DNA of 64,000 bases from Gnetum montanum (GCA_015680685.1 MNCI01024072.1:327912-391911), one strand, 5' to 3'; shown: positions 43,463-55,034, counted from the first letter of the stretch. The notes: generated from the letters alone by a model not told the origin. Program-made: numbers and translations.

Positions 43463-44997
43463 TCAAACGATCTCAAGCGGTGGTGGTTCTTGAGGCTCCA
43501 AGGAACCTTCACCGGCTTTATGCACTGGTGGTGGTTGAGGCTTTAGTTGTCCTACCACTACTGCAACTTCAGGTGGGAGGTGGAAAGCATCCAGTAGTGC
43601 TTTCATTTTCTCTTCCTTACTCCTGGGATCATGCACCGTCCACGCAACTTCCCCAATGTAGGTTGGAATGGACACCTCCCAAGGACACGGATTGCTGGAA
43701 ACAACTCCTTGACGTTGACAAACTAAGTAGCGAACTATTTGCATTCAATGTTGAACACTCGCATTGTGTTCTTCAGTTCCTAGTAGTCATTCATCTATTT
43801 GGCTAGATCCTCGACGATGGATCATTGATCTATGAATCATCCTTTGAGGACTTCGAGTTCAGTGTGAGCAATCTCAAGCTTTTACTTAGTGTCTTTGTGA
43901 TGTTTAAACTCGGCCTCGTATAGCAAATACTAGCTAGCCACCTGCTTCTCCAATTTTGACTACGACCATTCGGTTATCAACGTTGCCAGGTTTGCGTAAT
44001 GAAGATTGGCCAACTCCATATATTCTTGGATGGCTACTAGCATTTTGTCCTTCATAGTTTCTACCCATGAGGCTAAGGAAGTATGCCTGAGAGTGTCATT
44101 GGAATAGCAAACAATACCTACCCTCTTACAAAGTTTTCTTATCAAGCATGGAAAGGGCAGGGTCCTCCTTCCATGTTCATTTTCCTTAAAATGCTTCTCA
44201 ATCTCCAAATAAATTAGTTATGGAAGGTTAATGGGAAATTTTTTGCTTAGAGTAGCACATGCACGAGCGAAGAAGGAAGTCACCTTACTTGGCCTCACCA
44301 TTGAATTAAGGTGATAGGTCACAATCTTGAAATAAATTTGTTGTGCTTGTGTGAGCATGCCATACTCCTTGCGGTCCATCCCGTAACATTGCTGGGTCCA
44401 CTCCCTTTTCGCCTCATGGTTGCCTTTTGTTGATATTTCCACCAGCCATGTTCCAATGTCAGGCAACCCTAGTGCTTGTGCAATGGCCTCTACCAAATAG
44501 GACACTCGAATGTCCTTGATCTTTACAATAGACCCTGGCCTTTAGTTATTCTAGAAAAGATAATTCTCTCCCATGTACCACTCCCCACTAGTCGTGATGA
44601 TTGGCCACATGGGAGAGGTTTACAATTGTGTTTTGACATCTTCTAGAGCTTTCTCCAAAAATGGCCTGAAGTTTATTTCTTGAAGAACTGATCTTTGAAG
44701 CTCTCGGGACTTGATGATCTCTAGGCAGGCTTGAGTCAAAGTGACCTCAAGTCTAGGCACAAGTCTAGGTGCTTCTCCTTGTTGAGATTGTTCAGTAGGC
44801 ACTTCTTCTTCTGGAATCTATTGAACAGATTTCACTTTGAGCTCCTCTCAAAGAGATCCCTTTGCATGGGTCATCTCTTGTTATTCTTGGCCTTGTTCTT
44901 GCTGGCCCCTTCCAGCTCTAGGTCATTTTTCCCGTGGTTGCGAGGGTTCTCCTTCCTACAGGCACTTTTGTTTGGGTGCCATCTACAATCACAATAG
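43463..44997 (-). pseudogene. Element B extra ORF between integrase and 3' LTR
   Basis: Four pieces in order on the minus strand: 44802-44620 (LEVTLTQACLEIIKSRELQ), 44505-44218 (LVEAIAQALGLPDIGTWLVE, WTQQCYGMDRKEYG, VRPSKVTSFFARACATL), 44208-43960 (TLPFPCLIRKLCKRVGIVCY) and 43744-43463 (a Pro-rich end with PPPVHKAGEG and PQEPPPLEIV). The first three are homologous to element C at 21.74-22.6 kb. The 'rA..lpfPsLI.kLCkraGV' pattern resembles the uncharacterised plant transposon-protein domain often seen in Ty3 elements. It sits where Athila elements carry their env-like ORF, but I see no signal peptide or membrane segment. A basic stretch (44.87-44.99 kb) precedes it. Function unknown. Confidence 0.6.
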
Positions 44998-46952
44998 AAC
45001 CATGGATTAGCAATCATTGTGTAACCTTAAAACAATTGGGATACCTTAACTCTTGAGGGTAGTTACACTTTGCTAAGGTATGATTATGGCTAATTTAATT
45101 AACTTAATTATTATTTCTATTTATGCCTTATCATTGATAAAACATCCCGAAGGTTGTTAGAAGGGTTAACTTGGAAAAAGTTGATGTTTATGTATGATTA
45201 AAGTTACTAACCCTTAGGGGAGTTAGAAAAAATTTTCAAAAATTACATTGGAAACCTTCAGGTTTGTGGCCCCCACAATAAAGATCTTACCTCCGGTAAG
45301 TGTAGGATTGAAAAACGGAGTGATTTGAACAAACAGTTTGAAAGTTATGGGCTTTGGGCTTTGAAAAATTGCAAAAATTCCCTGTGTGTTATGAGCAAAT
45401 GACAAAAAATTCCAAAGTGTTCAGTGGTATATATAGTATTTTCGTATTGCATCAACGAGGCCTTGACAACAAGTCCTCGTCGACGGGGTCGGCTGTGTCA
45501 ATGAGGCCTCGACGATGCAGTTGTTAACCACTATTGACTTTGGTCAAACTTTCAAAATACAAAGAATTTTTTGATGAAATTGGGGTCAAATGATAGCTTA
45601 GAAGACCAAGAATAGTATGAAATCATGAGAAGAGGACATTAAAGTTCATAAATTTGAAAAAATGGAGAAAAATTGATTTAATGGATGAATGCAATGAAAG
45701 ATTAAGGAGTGTTAAGCGGTTTACATAATGGAAAATACGAAATATAAGATTGTAGCGATGTCAAAGGAAAGGAACCTTAACTAATCAAGCCAAAAGCTAT
45801 GCAAGTGGATCCTTCCCATAGCAAGCTCATGCCCTTTTTGCCCTTGCATAACCTCAACTAAGGAGTCTGTGGGTCCCATAGTCGATTTAATGATCATGAC
45901 AAGTTGAGGACCAACCCAAAAGAATTCACTTAAGAATCCCAATCCGTTAGACTAAGACATAGAGCATAACATAGAACCCAACAGTGAGGTGAATTATGGC
46001 AACATGGATGGATGATAGAAAAGGTGGAATGAGGCTCCAAATTAAGGTCATAAGAAGTCCCTTATGGAATTATGGTTAAAATGACCTAAGAAGTTCCATC
46101 CTCAATCCAGACCAAAACCATATGGTTTTAGTGGCTTTGCATCATCACTCTAAGACCAATCCATCCACTCAAGACACAAGAGTGTCCTTGTAAGACAACC
46201 ATCATTCGACAAAGAAGAGAGAGAATTAGGAAGTGAGAGAGAAAGGGCCTTAGTTAGAGGAGACCTTCAGGCATAGGTGTATGTCTTTCGAGTCCCATAA
46301 CTAGTGCTTGTAGCCCTTTTATTTGTTCAAGGGATGTGCTTTGAATTTCCATTGTTATTGTTGTTGTGTTTTTGTTTTATAATGGGAACCACACCATGCG
46401 AGGATGCATTTATGTCGAAGGGGTGTGCTTTGAATTCCCATCATTTTTTTTAATGATGGGAACCACACCATGCAATGACATTATTTGGCTTCCTATCATT
46501 AGGTGATATGGAACGGTGAGAAGTTCGCAAAAAACATTTAAGCACTCAAGCAAGAAGAAGAGTACAAAGAGTATTGAGTCTCCTTAAAGTCACACCCTTT
46601 ACAAACCTTTGGATCCTTTCTAATTCCAAAACTACCAAGGTCACTAATTGATTAAAAGTTTCTTTAATGAAAAAGGGACCTCAAATTCCTAAAACAAGGA
46701 AAACCATAGAGTTCTTTGGATGGGTGGATGACATGGACTCACTACCTATCCCATGAAAAATAAACCATATCAAACTCATTAGACATTAGAATTCAAAAAT
46801 AGAAACCAGACATCAACAATCACACATTANCGAAAATCAAATATTTGTAAAATTAAAAATGTGAAAAATAGAAAGGTAGAAAATCTAAGAGGCCATGGAA
46901 ATGCTCAGCATGGATGGCCATCTCCCCCACGATTGAGATGGAAGGAGGAGAT
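44998..46952 (-). other. Element B non-coding region between integrase and extra ORF
   Basis: No gene supported. The part at 46.4-46.8 kb matches the post-pol region of element A on the minus strand (CCATGTCATCCA, GGGTGTGACTT, GCATGGTGTGGTTCCCATC). The last motif is duplicated within B (46384-46405 and 46444-46471). The minus strand has a purine tract ATCGTGGGGGAGATGG at about 46934-46919. CGTCGACG-type words occur near 45475-45520, before TATATAGTA. One undetermined base (n) is at 46830. Confidence 0.5.
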
Positions 46953-47902
46953 TTAAAAAATAAAATGTGGGTGTCCATCAAGTGAAGCAATATTTACACT
47001 AGCCCATCTTGGCTGTAGGAAAAGTTTGACTTGTTGGATATTGACCAACTGCTTTTTATTTGGCTTGTCAGGTTTGTAAATTATCATGGCCCTAAAGGGA
47101 AAGGTTTGATCAATTATATAAGGTCCTTTCCACAATGTTTGAAATTTTGCATTTTGAGGTACATGTGTGGGGTTGTAGTAGAGGACCTTATCTCCTAGTT
47201 GAAACCTTACTTTCCTAATCCTATGGTCATGACGTTGCTTGTTGAATGCTTTGTTCCCCTCATTCAAAGATAGGGCCACTAAGCAATTTTTGTCTAGTAC
47301 CTTCAAATTGATCAATCTCTCCTTTTGTGCTAAACTTAGGTCAAGGTTTAGATCATAGGCTGTTGAGAGTGTATGGAGCTCAAATTGAATTGGGAGTGTT
47401 GGAAGTTTTCCGTATATTAACTCATAGGGAGAATATCCAATAGGAAGTTTCCAAGTTGATCGATAAGCCCATAGAGCATCATTAAGTTTTATGCTCCAAT
47501 CTTTCCTATATTTGCTAATGGTTCACATTAATATTTTAGTAATCTTCCGATTGGTTACCTCTACTTGACCATTGGCTTAGGGGTGGTAAGGTGTTGTTAA
47601 TTTATGTTCTATCCCCAAGCGTTGCATTAATTTTCTAAATGTGGCACTTATGAAATGAGTCCCATTATCAGAAATTAGTGAACGTAGCACCCCAAACCTA
47701 TTTACAATATGTTGTTGTATAAATTTGCTGGCAATGGATGATGTGCAATCTGTAATAGTTGTCGCTTCAATCCATTTGTGCAATAGTTCACTACTACTAT
47801 AACATACGCTTTCCCATTAGACATGGGTGTGATGGGACCCATGAAGTCAATGCCCCATATGTCAAAAGGTTCTACTGGTTAAATCCACTGTTAAGGACCT
47901 TC
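46953..47902 (-). pseudogene. Element B integrase core and C-terminal part
   Basis: From 47902 leftward on the minus strand: FDIWGIDFMGPITPMSNGKAY (first catalytic Asp region; expected D present in GIDFMGP), CTSSIASKFIQQHI, NRFGVLRSLISDNGTHFI (second Asp, in SDNG, present), MQRLGIEHKLTTPYHP, and the C-terminal RKVRFQLGDKVLYYNP, LWKGPYIIDQTFPFRAMIIY and LVNIQQVKLFLQPRW. Stops and frame changes separate the pieces (for example after YHP at 47577). It is separated from the zinc-finger part by the nested unit. Confidence 0.8.
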
Positions 47903-48000
47903 TGATGAAGTGTCATTAAGTCGATGCATCGAGGGCTGTGTATATGCAGCCGCGTCGACGCGGCCCCGTCGACGTAGCCACCTGTCCCAGCCTATAAATA
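47903..48000 (+). promoter_or_regulatory. U3 palindromes and TATA box of the inverted-repeat LTR
   Basis: TCGATGCATCGA (47921-47932) is a perfect 12-bp palindrome within the terminal repeat. GCCGCGTCGACGCGGC (47949-47964) is a perfect 16-bp palindrome, and CGTCGACG recurs at 47967-47974. TATAAATA follows at 47993-48000. The promoter role is inferred from the position shared with the other LTRs. Confidence 0.65.
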
Positions 48001-48805
48001 AGAGGGCCCTCTGCCTCATTTAAGCATCCTTTTGTCATTTTTAGCTAGACTCTTTCAGTTTGTTTCCATAGGAGTTAGAATATTTTCCCAGTGCATGTCC
48101 GCAGTGTGGTGATTGTAATTGTACAACACCTTTATTCGAGTGTGACGTACTTGGACGTGCACATGACCGGAAATAAAGATCGAGATTACTTCATCATTAC
48201 AACATTCACTTAGTTTTAATTGTCTAGTTTAATTGTTAATTGTTATTGTTATTTATTGCTTTCTTAGTTAATATTTATTTATCATCATTTACTATTCTTG
48301 TTGTCAAATGCGAAATGAGTATGACTTAACCACGAGTATTTAAGTGTGACTACTTGGTAACCCAGTAGCGTACCTAGGATCTACACTTGGTAATCCCAGT
48401 AGTAGTCATGCACGAGGTCCAAGATGTGTACGGATGATTAAGGAACAGATGCTCATCGCACTTAGGTTAGCGTAGACTTCATTTCCTATTACTCATTAGT
48501 TTAATCAATATTATTCTCCATTGTCTCTAGGAGTAGCAGTAGTTTAGGATCACATCATACGCCTCACTCTGGACTAAACCATACGTGACAAAGCAAATAC
48601 TAGTCCAGGTGGGAAGACATTCGTCTACGATCAACGGATACCACAACTAGCCTGTCTGTGGAGTTCAACCGGATCATGCGTGAACGCTCGTATTCGTATG
48701 GTTGGGCATATGGAGCGGTCGAACTACCTCGTATTCGTATTCGTATGCGTATAGTTGGGCGTATACGCGGCCCTATCGATGCATCGACTTAATGACACTT
48801 CATCA
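47903..48805 (+). mobile_element. LTR-like unit with 30-bp terminal inverted repeats and perfect 5-bp target duplication
   Basis: A 903-bp insertion flanked on both sides by CCTTC (47898-47902 and 48806-48810). It has LTR anatomy: TG...CA ends, CGTCGACG-rich U3, TATAAATAAGAGGGC at 47993, GACCGGAAATAAAGATCGAG near 48165, 'TTGGTAACCCAGTAGC', 'ACTAAACCATACGTGACAAAG' and 'GTATTCGTATGGTTGGGC'. The normal terminus 'TAGGGGTACCTCGCCACTCATCA' is replaced by about 110 bp. This contains a second GTATTCGTATGCGTATAGTTGGGC copy and ends with an exact inverted copy (48776-48805) of the first 30 bases (47903-47932). Beyond a 2-nt gap a further 15 bases pair with three transitions (47933-47947 with 48759-48773). 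The two ends seen by integrase would be identical. Confidence 0.88.
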
Positions 48806-49122
48806 CCTTCCATACGAGCGATCATCCCCTCATCACGTTGACAACATTCACAAGACTTGATAAACTAGTGGACATCCCTAAAGATTGTGGGCCAATAGTA
48901 CCCTATCATTAGGATTTTTCTGGCCGTGCGTCTCCCTACATAGTAACCTCTGTAAGGTCCTTCATGAGCATCTTGGATAACATGTAGTTGACCTTTGTCA
49001 GGGACACACCAACAGATTAGACCATCGGCACATACCTTGTAAAGGTGTTCGTTAATTTCCATGAAATATTTGACCTGATGTAGAAATTGTTGTTTTTTCC
49101 TAAAATCCAAGTCTTGTGGCAT
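48806..49122 (-). pseudogene. Element B integrase zinc-finger part
   Basis: The minus strand encodes QFLHQVKYFMEINEHLYKV, CWCVPDKGQLHVIQDAHEGP, YRGYYVGRRTARKILMIGYY and WPTIFRDVH, the H2C2 N-terminal domain of a Ty3 integrase. The expected first His-containing segment is altered (AHEGPYRGYYVG in place of the usual H...G.H). It is cut from the catalytic core by the unit at 47903-48805. Confidence 0.8.
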
Positions 49123-49179
49123 CTCTTGAGTGAGAAGATATGTGAGGATGTCATTATACCATATTGCTTTTTCAGGTGT

Positions 49180-49869
49180 TTATTCATATATTGCTCTAGT
49201 AAAGAGGAGTTTGTTTAGAAATTGATTAGAGAGTGGGCTCGCCTCCTCTTTATTGCCCCTTCTTAAGCAAGAAAGATGGTCAATGACCACATTCTCAATC
49301 ACTTTTTGATCCACCATAGTAATATCGAATTCCTGCAAGATCACAAGCCACCGTATAACACGAGGGCTCACCGTCGACTTATTCATAAGAAAGCGAATTA
49401 CACTATGGTTCGTATGTACAAATACTTTATAACCTAGCACATAATGTCTAAACTTTTCTAGCACATACATCACTGCCATTAATTCTTTTTCCGTTGTGGT
49501 GTAATTTAACTATGCCCCCACAATGCTCCGACTCGTGAAGTGAATATAATATGGACATTTCTTATCATTCATCTATGTGAGCATGGCTCCCAAAGCATAG
49601 TTAGATGTGTTTGTCATGATATGGAATGGTTTGCACTAATCAAGTGCTCATACGATTGGTGTTTCTACGAGTTTCTCTTTTAATTGTTGGAATGAATTTT
49701 CACATTCCTTGGTCCATATGAAAGGTGCATCTTTCTTTGTAAGTTCTACAGACAGTTTTGCAATCTTAGAGAAATTTTCAATAAAGTGCTAGTAGTAACC
49801 AGTGTGTCCAAGGAATGACCGAACATCTTTAACGGTCTCTAGTTGGTGTGTTATTCCTTGGATGATCCG
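49180..49869 (-). pseudogene. Element B RNase H
   Basis: The minus strand reads FIWTKECENSFQQLKEKL, KPFHIMTNTSNYALGAML, TTTEKELMAVMYVLEKFRH, YVLGYKVFVHTNHSVIRFLM and VSPRVIRWLVILQEFDITM. In active relatives the second block carries the first catalytic aspartate (CDASDYAVG); here Asp positions are replaced (TNTSNYALG), and VFTDH has become VHTNH. It degrades the RNA strand during reverse transcription in the family; this copy cannot. Confidence 0.78.
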
Positions 49870-50778
49870 TATCTTTTCTGGGTCTACCTCAATCCCTTTT
49901 TGTGAATTTTGATGTCTTAACACAATACCTTCTTGGACCATGAGATGGCTCTTTTGTCAATTAAGCTGTAGGTTTGTCTCAACACATGTCTTTAGTACTT
50001 GCTCAAGTCTATCCAAGGCTTGCTCAAATGTAGCTCCGTAGGTGGAGAATTCATCCATAAAAACTTCAACACCACTATCGATTTTTTGTTGAAAGATACT
50101 AATGACCAAGCGTTGAAATGTTGTAGGGGCATTACATAGGCCAAATGGCATCTTACAATATGCAAAAGTCCCCTACAGACTTGCGAATTTTGTCTTGGCT
50201 TAGTCTTATAGCATAATTTGGATTTGGTTATAGCCACTATAATCGTTCAAGAAACTATAATAACAATGTCTGGATATGGTATCTAATACTTGATCCATGA
50301 ATGGCAAAGAAAAGTGATCCTTAAATGTTGCCATATTTAACAACCTAAAGTTAATGCAAACCTACCATTTACCATCCTTATTTGGTACAATTACAAGTGG
50401 GCAAACCCACTCACTATGCACGATTGGATAAATAAACCCTACCTTAAGGAGTTGCTCTATTTTCTCCTTAACGATTTGCTTCAATTTGGGGTTTAGCCAC
50501 CTCTACGGTTGCCTTTTAGGCTTCATGGTTGGGTTAGTGTAGATGTGGTGCTGGCATATCCTTGGATCAATTCCTATTAGTTCTAGATATGACCAAGCGA
50601 AGGCTATTGACCATTTATTCACCACTTTCAACAACTTTTCTTTTTGTTCAAGAGCAAGTTTGGCATTAATGATGATTGATTTACCATTCTTTAAAAATGC
50701 ATACTCCATTCCGACTGGTAAAGTTTGTAGTTCTAAGGGGTCCTGCTTGAAGTGATCAGGATCTCCAACTCTCCCCAA
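49870..50778 (-). pseudogene. Element B reverse transcriptase
   Basis: The minus strand starts with VGMEYAFLKNGKSIIINAKL, WSIAFAWSYLELIGIDPRIC and HHIYTNPTMKPKR (50778-50503). A stop-rich stretch follows, then MPFGLCNAPTTFQRLVISIF and VEVFMDEFSTYGATFEQALD, LEQVLKTCVETNLQLN (50151-49957), typical of Athila-type RT. The catalytic pair normally FxDD reads FMDE, so the second active-site aspartate is replaced by glutamate. Confidence 0.82.
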
Positions 50779-50978
50779 CAGCTATTATCATCTTTATTAG
50801 AGAGTTGGGAATAGACTTATTCAATTTTGTCCATGCCTTCTATATATGCACAAGTTAAGCTCTTAATTGGCTCCATGCATATTGTGTTGCTATCTGAATT
50901 AGCTATCAGCCATTGGGTGCCTTCCTGCTTTGTGGCTGCTATGTACAGACATCGTTGAATATTAATTTCTTACACACA

Positions 50979-51480
50979 CTAATTACATGCCTTCATGTAT
51001 GTGCTTTTGATTGACCAAATCTTTTGCATGCAATTGCACCTGTTATTGCTATACACGATGCATGGAATACACTTCTCAATTTTTCCTAACTCATTCTCCT
51101 TAAATATCTTGAGAGATAGGTCCCTTATACCCATTCGTGCATCGATTGTGCTTAAACAAGTCCTTTGCATGATGATGGGAAAGTCACTTTTGCAATTGTT
51201 CACCTTGATTACCAGAAAATCAGCAAGATAGGACCACCCACAAACTATGATCACAATGTCCTCTACTAATCCCAAAGGGACCGTAATCGACTAATTTGCT
51301 AACTCTAAATAGATGTTGCTCTTCTTAAGAGGTGGTAGGTTCTAGGCTGATACATATCATGGAAGATGAGGTTAACTCCAGAACTAGAGTTAAGAAGAGT
51401 CTTGCATGGCTCTTGTCCAGCAATCTGTAGAAAGATGAGTGTACTTCCTGGATCAGATCTTTTTGTAGAAAGGTTTCCAA
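50979..51480 (-). pseudogene. Element B protease, catalytic site lost
   Basis: The flap and C-terminal part is clear from 51275 (LVEDIVIIVCGWSYLADFLV, NCKSDFPIIMQRTCLSTID, GIRDLSLKIFKENELGKIEK) and aligns with element A's protease. Upstream, at about 51370-51420, the catalytic loop that reads LLDSGFEVNLIS in element A reads LLNSSSGVNLIF here, so the aspartate is gone. Confidence 0.75.
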
Positions 51481-53968
51481 CCTTGATCTAGTAAAAAACA
51501 ACATGAGTTAGCATTACAGTGCAGATCCTAGGCAGCACTTGGTTTGAAGGGTGCTCGAAGGTATTTGATGTAGAGGATGAGGGTACTGGAGATATAGGAT
51601 GATTAGTCGGAGTAGGTTGTGAGGGCTGGAGAGGAGTATTGGGATGGAAGAAAGATTGTCTCCTTGATCGGTTATTTAGATCACTGGGTTGAAAACCTAG
51701 TTGTGAGTGTACAGCCCTTATAGCATTTTGTTGCTATGGCTGTGGAGGAATTTCATCCTACATGGATGGAGCAGGAGGTAATTGAGTTGAAGGTGGAGGT
51801 GTGGATGCAAAGGGATGTGGAGGATGATAAGGATATGAATATGGGTTTTTCCCTCAAGTAGATGGTGAATGTGTTTGGTGGTATTTCGCAGGGTAATAGT
51901 GATGCTAGAATGATGTATGACTTGCCAAACTTATAGGGTAGATAGGTTGCTAAACATAATACTCATATGGATCTGGTTGTCCATAAGCGTATTGCTACCT
52001 TGACGATGGCATTCTCCATGATTGTGGTTGGCACCACTATTAATACTATTCATAAGGTTGTGGAGGAGTTCCACTTGGGTAGTAACCCTTTTGTTGTTGG
52101 TGGAATTGTCTTGGACTACCTTGAGGGTAAGGTAATCATCTTGGAGCTTGCCTATGTGCTAGGTGGGGATTTAATGCGTATACTCTAGACTCTTGTAAGT
52201 GTGACACCACAGGGCAATATCCCTTGGGATGTTCATATTGACAGATGTCACATTTTGTTTCATCATTAGAGTTAGACTTCATAACTTTCTCTATTGTAGC
52301 AACTTTGCCCTTACCTCTTTGGTAGGCACGTTTAGCTTCTTTTCATCATCTACGATTATGATCACTATTTTGCTCTTTGGATTCTTCAACAATTTTGAAA
52401 GCAGTTTGAAACTTTTCATCCAAAGAGTCCCATAACTTATCAACCTTGGCTGAAATGTTAGAAACAAATTTTTGGATAGGCAAGGTCTTTTTGTTTACCA
52501 CCTCATCAAGTGGTGACTCCTCGTCACAAAATTAGACCTCTCATTTTCTAATGAATGGGTCCCTATTATATTCTTCACCACTCTCCCTTTTTTGTAGCTC
52601 ACCTTCTTCTTTTGCTACCTACTCAATTAGCCTTTGTATCTTATGAGCTCTCATTTTAGACAACCTTCCTTGGGCATACATCCCAAGGGTTCTTGTTGTT
52701 TATGCCCTGAGCCCATCTATGATGTGGCAAAGTTGTTTCCTTTGAGAGTAACCATGGCCAGGGCATCTATGTAAGAGTGAATAATATCAGCCCATGGCAG
52801 TATCTAAGGCTTCATGTGCTCCTTGTTTCCAGCCTTGGATTTGTTGTCTCAAATTAGATACTCTAGAGTATGTTTGATATTTGTCATTGAATAATTCTAA
52901 CATGGTACTCCATCTTCAGATAGATTCTGGTTCTAAGGATTGGTACAAACTTTTAGCTTCCTTAATGAGTGTCCTTGCGAAAAGCTTGAGTTTCTGCCAC
53001 TCATTCTCGATTTTTTGTAAGGAACAGACATCTTGAAAAGTTTGTAGATGTGTCTTGGGATATTATTCATATTTAGGCACTTGATCCAACTATCCTTCAT
53101 ATGCCTAGTTGGAATTCTTACTACCTCTGCAATATTAAGCATACTTCGAGTTACTAGTAAAGGTTCAACATCATCACTGCGTTGATGACACTAATGATGG
53201 TTTTGGCCAGCCCTTTGATTTTGATGGCCTTCATGGTCATTATTATTTCGTTGATAACCTTCATCACAGTTGTTTCGACGACGACTTCTATGAGAATCGT
53301 CAGATGAAGAGGAATGTTTAGAATCAAATGAAGAGGATGAAGAGGAAGGTGGATTGCCAATGCCACCACGGTGTTCACCACCACTTTTACACTTTTTACA
53401 ATCTCCATCATTATATCCCTTGTTATTGTGATGTTCACCTGAGTCCCTACTTTCACTATCACTCTTCCTTGAACCCGATTTATGAACAGTTAATTGCAAG
53501 GTCAAGTTCACACCCTCACCATCATTAGTAGGAGGTGGAGAATCTTCATGTTGAGAACCTTCCAAGGAGGATCCTCATTATTCTCTTGATCTAGTAGGAA
53601 CAAGGGGTTAGTGTAATGTTTCCCCTTTGTGGCTTCATGGAGTCTCTCTTGACATTTGTCTCACTTACGTTATGTTTCAGTAGGATGATAGTTTCGAGTG
53701 TCATATCCATCCACAATGTACTCTTCATGAAGATCTACTATGCCCAACATCTTAAGGGTTTTAATTAGCATTCTAGGTATAGATCTATTGGGGGTAAAAC
53801 AACATTGCCCTCCATATCATGCCATCGCATCTGTTCATCGTGATGTAGGATGAAGACGAAATTCGGCATAAACTCATCTAGATGAGTGTATATCACCTTG
53901 CATTCCTGTGGGACTGGTGGTTTAGTATCGTCATGCTTAAGAGAAGAAGAAGAAATTTTGTAAAACAA
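51481..53968 (-). pseudogene. gag: Element B gag, broken
   Basis: N-terminal segment 53968-53765 with KPPVPQECKVIYTHLDEF, FILHHDEQMRWHDMEG and NVVLPP aligns with element A Gag. A low-complexity Ser/His/Asn-rich part follows (53565-53191). A gag-core start is seen at 53142 (VVRIPTRHMKDSWIKCL). Coding for the rest, to a P/Q-rich end near 51.6 kb, is spread over frames with stops. Role: capsid of the virus-like particle in the family. Confidence 0.75.
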
Positions 53969-54091
53969 AATGAAATTGTTAGTGTGCTTTTATAGTTTAT
54001 GTATAGTGGGAATGATATGGACTTTTAGGTTTGTACAATGATATTAATGGTATTCACTTAGACCTAAATAGCACATGTTCCACAAACAAAG

Positions 54092-54109
54092 TCTCTAACA
54101 ATGGTGCCA
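54092..54109 (-). other. Element B primer binding site, tRNA-Asp type
   Basis: The minus strand reads TGGCACCATTGTTAGAGA one base inside the LTR end. Compared with the Athila/Tat site TGGCGCCGTTGCCGGGGA all differences are transitions (six of 18). Confidence 0.65.
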
Positions 54110-54110
54110 A

Positions 54111-55034
54111 TGATGAGTGGCGAGGTACCCTTATGCCCAACCATATGAATCATGAAGTGTTCAAGGGTGACTTGGTTGAATTCTGTGGACTTTATTGTTT
54201 CTAGTGCACTAGCCCTTTAGGAAGTAAATCTAGCCTTAAGGTCAATTGTTGTCCTCCCAATTACACTTGTGACATTTGTTGGTATGATTAAGTGTAATTG
54301 AGGCATCCAATTTTTATCATTTTGTATTTTATATTGTGGGTGCTTGAAATATAGATAAAAATGAGTTTAATTAACTAATCATTAAACTAATTCTAACATA
54401 AGCATCCGTTCCCACTTTTCGTACATGTCTTGAACCCACGTATCCATTGCTGGACAACCAAACGCTATGCTACTAGGTGTACCAAGCAATAATGATGCTA
54501 GGATTACTAAGTGAATACATGTTACGCTCAAAGCAGTCGTACTTATGTATTTAATCTATCTATTTTAAGAATTCTCATTAACTCAATTGTTGGGAAATAA
54601 TTGTGAAATAATTGAAAATAATCAACAAATAATTGAAAACATTGAATGCATAAATAAGAGAGCTAATCTATCCAAAGTTTTGCAAGGTTTATTAGAAAGC
54701 TTGTCTTTATTGCCACACACATTATTGTGCTTGGGTACAACAATGCTTGAATAAATATACGTACACTCAATGGCTCTTGCTGCGGGCACTTAGGGAGAAA
54801 ATTCTAACTTTCGAATGGAAAAAATGCAAGAGCTTCGCTACAATTGAAATCTGGACTCTCATAAATGCGATGGGTAGGCACGTATTTATAGGCAACAAAC
54901 AGGTACCACGTTGATGCGGCATTGTTGACATAGGTCAAAATGCATCGATGGGGCCTTGTGGATGAGGCCTCATCGACGTAGTCACCTACGTCGACGATCC
55001 CTCGTGGACGTAGCTAGCCAACGACAACTCATAA
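54111..55034 (-). repeat. Element B 5' LTR
   Basis: Minus strand from 55034 (terminal bases eroded, TTATGAGTTGTCG) to GCCACTCATCA at 54111; 924 bp. CGTCGACG and CATCGATG words lie upstream of TATAAATA (54890-54883), and an AATAAAGACAAGC block lies near 54707. The AT-rich DNA beyond it, 55035 to about 56600, holds no recognisable gene. It may include upstream parts of the LINE-like remnant that follows. Confidence 0.85.

Larger units (their letters stand above)
42661..55034 (-). mobile_element. Element B: Athila/Tat-like Ty3 retrotransposon with an extra ORF
   Basis: Minus-strand element with order LTR (55034-54111), PBS, gag, protease, RT, RNase H, integrase, a non-coding region, extra ORF, PPT and LTR (43212-42661). 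The LTRs are visibly diverged and the downstream LTR has lost its U5 end, so no target duplication can be read. A solo-LTR-like unit (47903-48805) is inserted in the integrase. Many stops are present, and three catalytic sites have changed (protease DSG, RT DD, RNase H D), so it is dead. Its length without the nested unit is about 11.5 kb, in the range of Athila-type elements. Confidence 0.88.

Noticed and set aside
46830-46830. Single undetermined base (n)
   Set aside because: A sequencing ambiguity in a non-coding part of element B; no biological meaning.
42900-54900. Element B as an endogenous virus with an envelope gene
   Set aside because: No membrane segment or signal peptide was seen in the extra ORF, and Athila-type plant retrotransposons account for everything observed.
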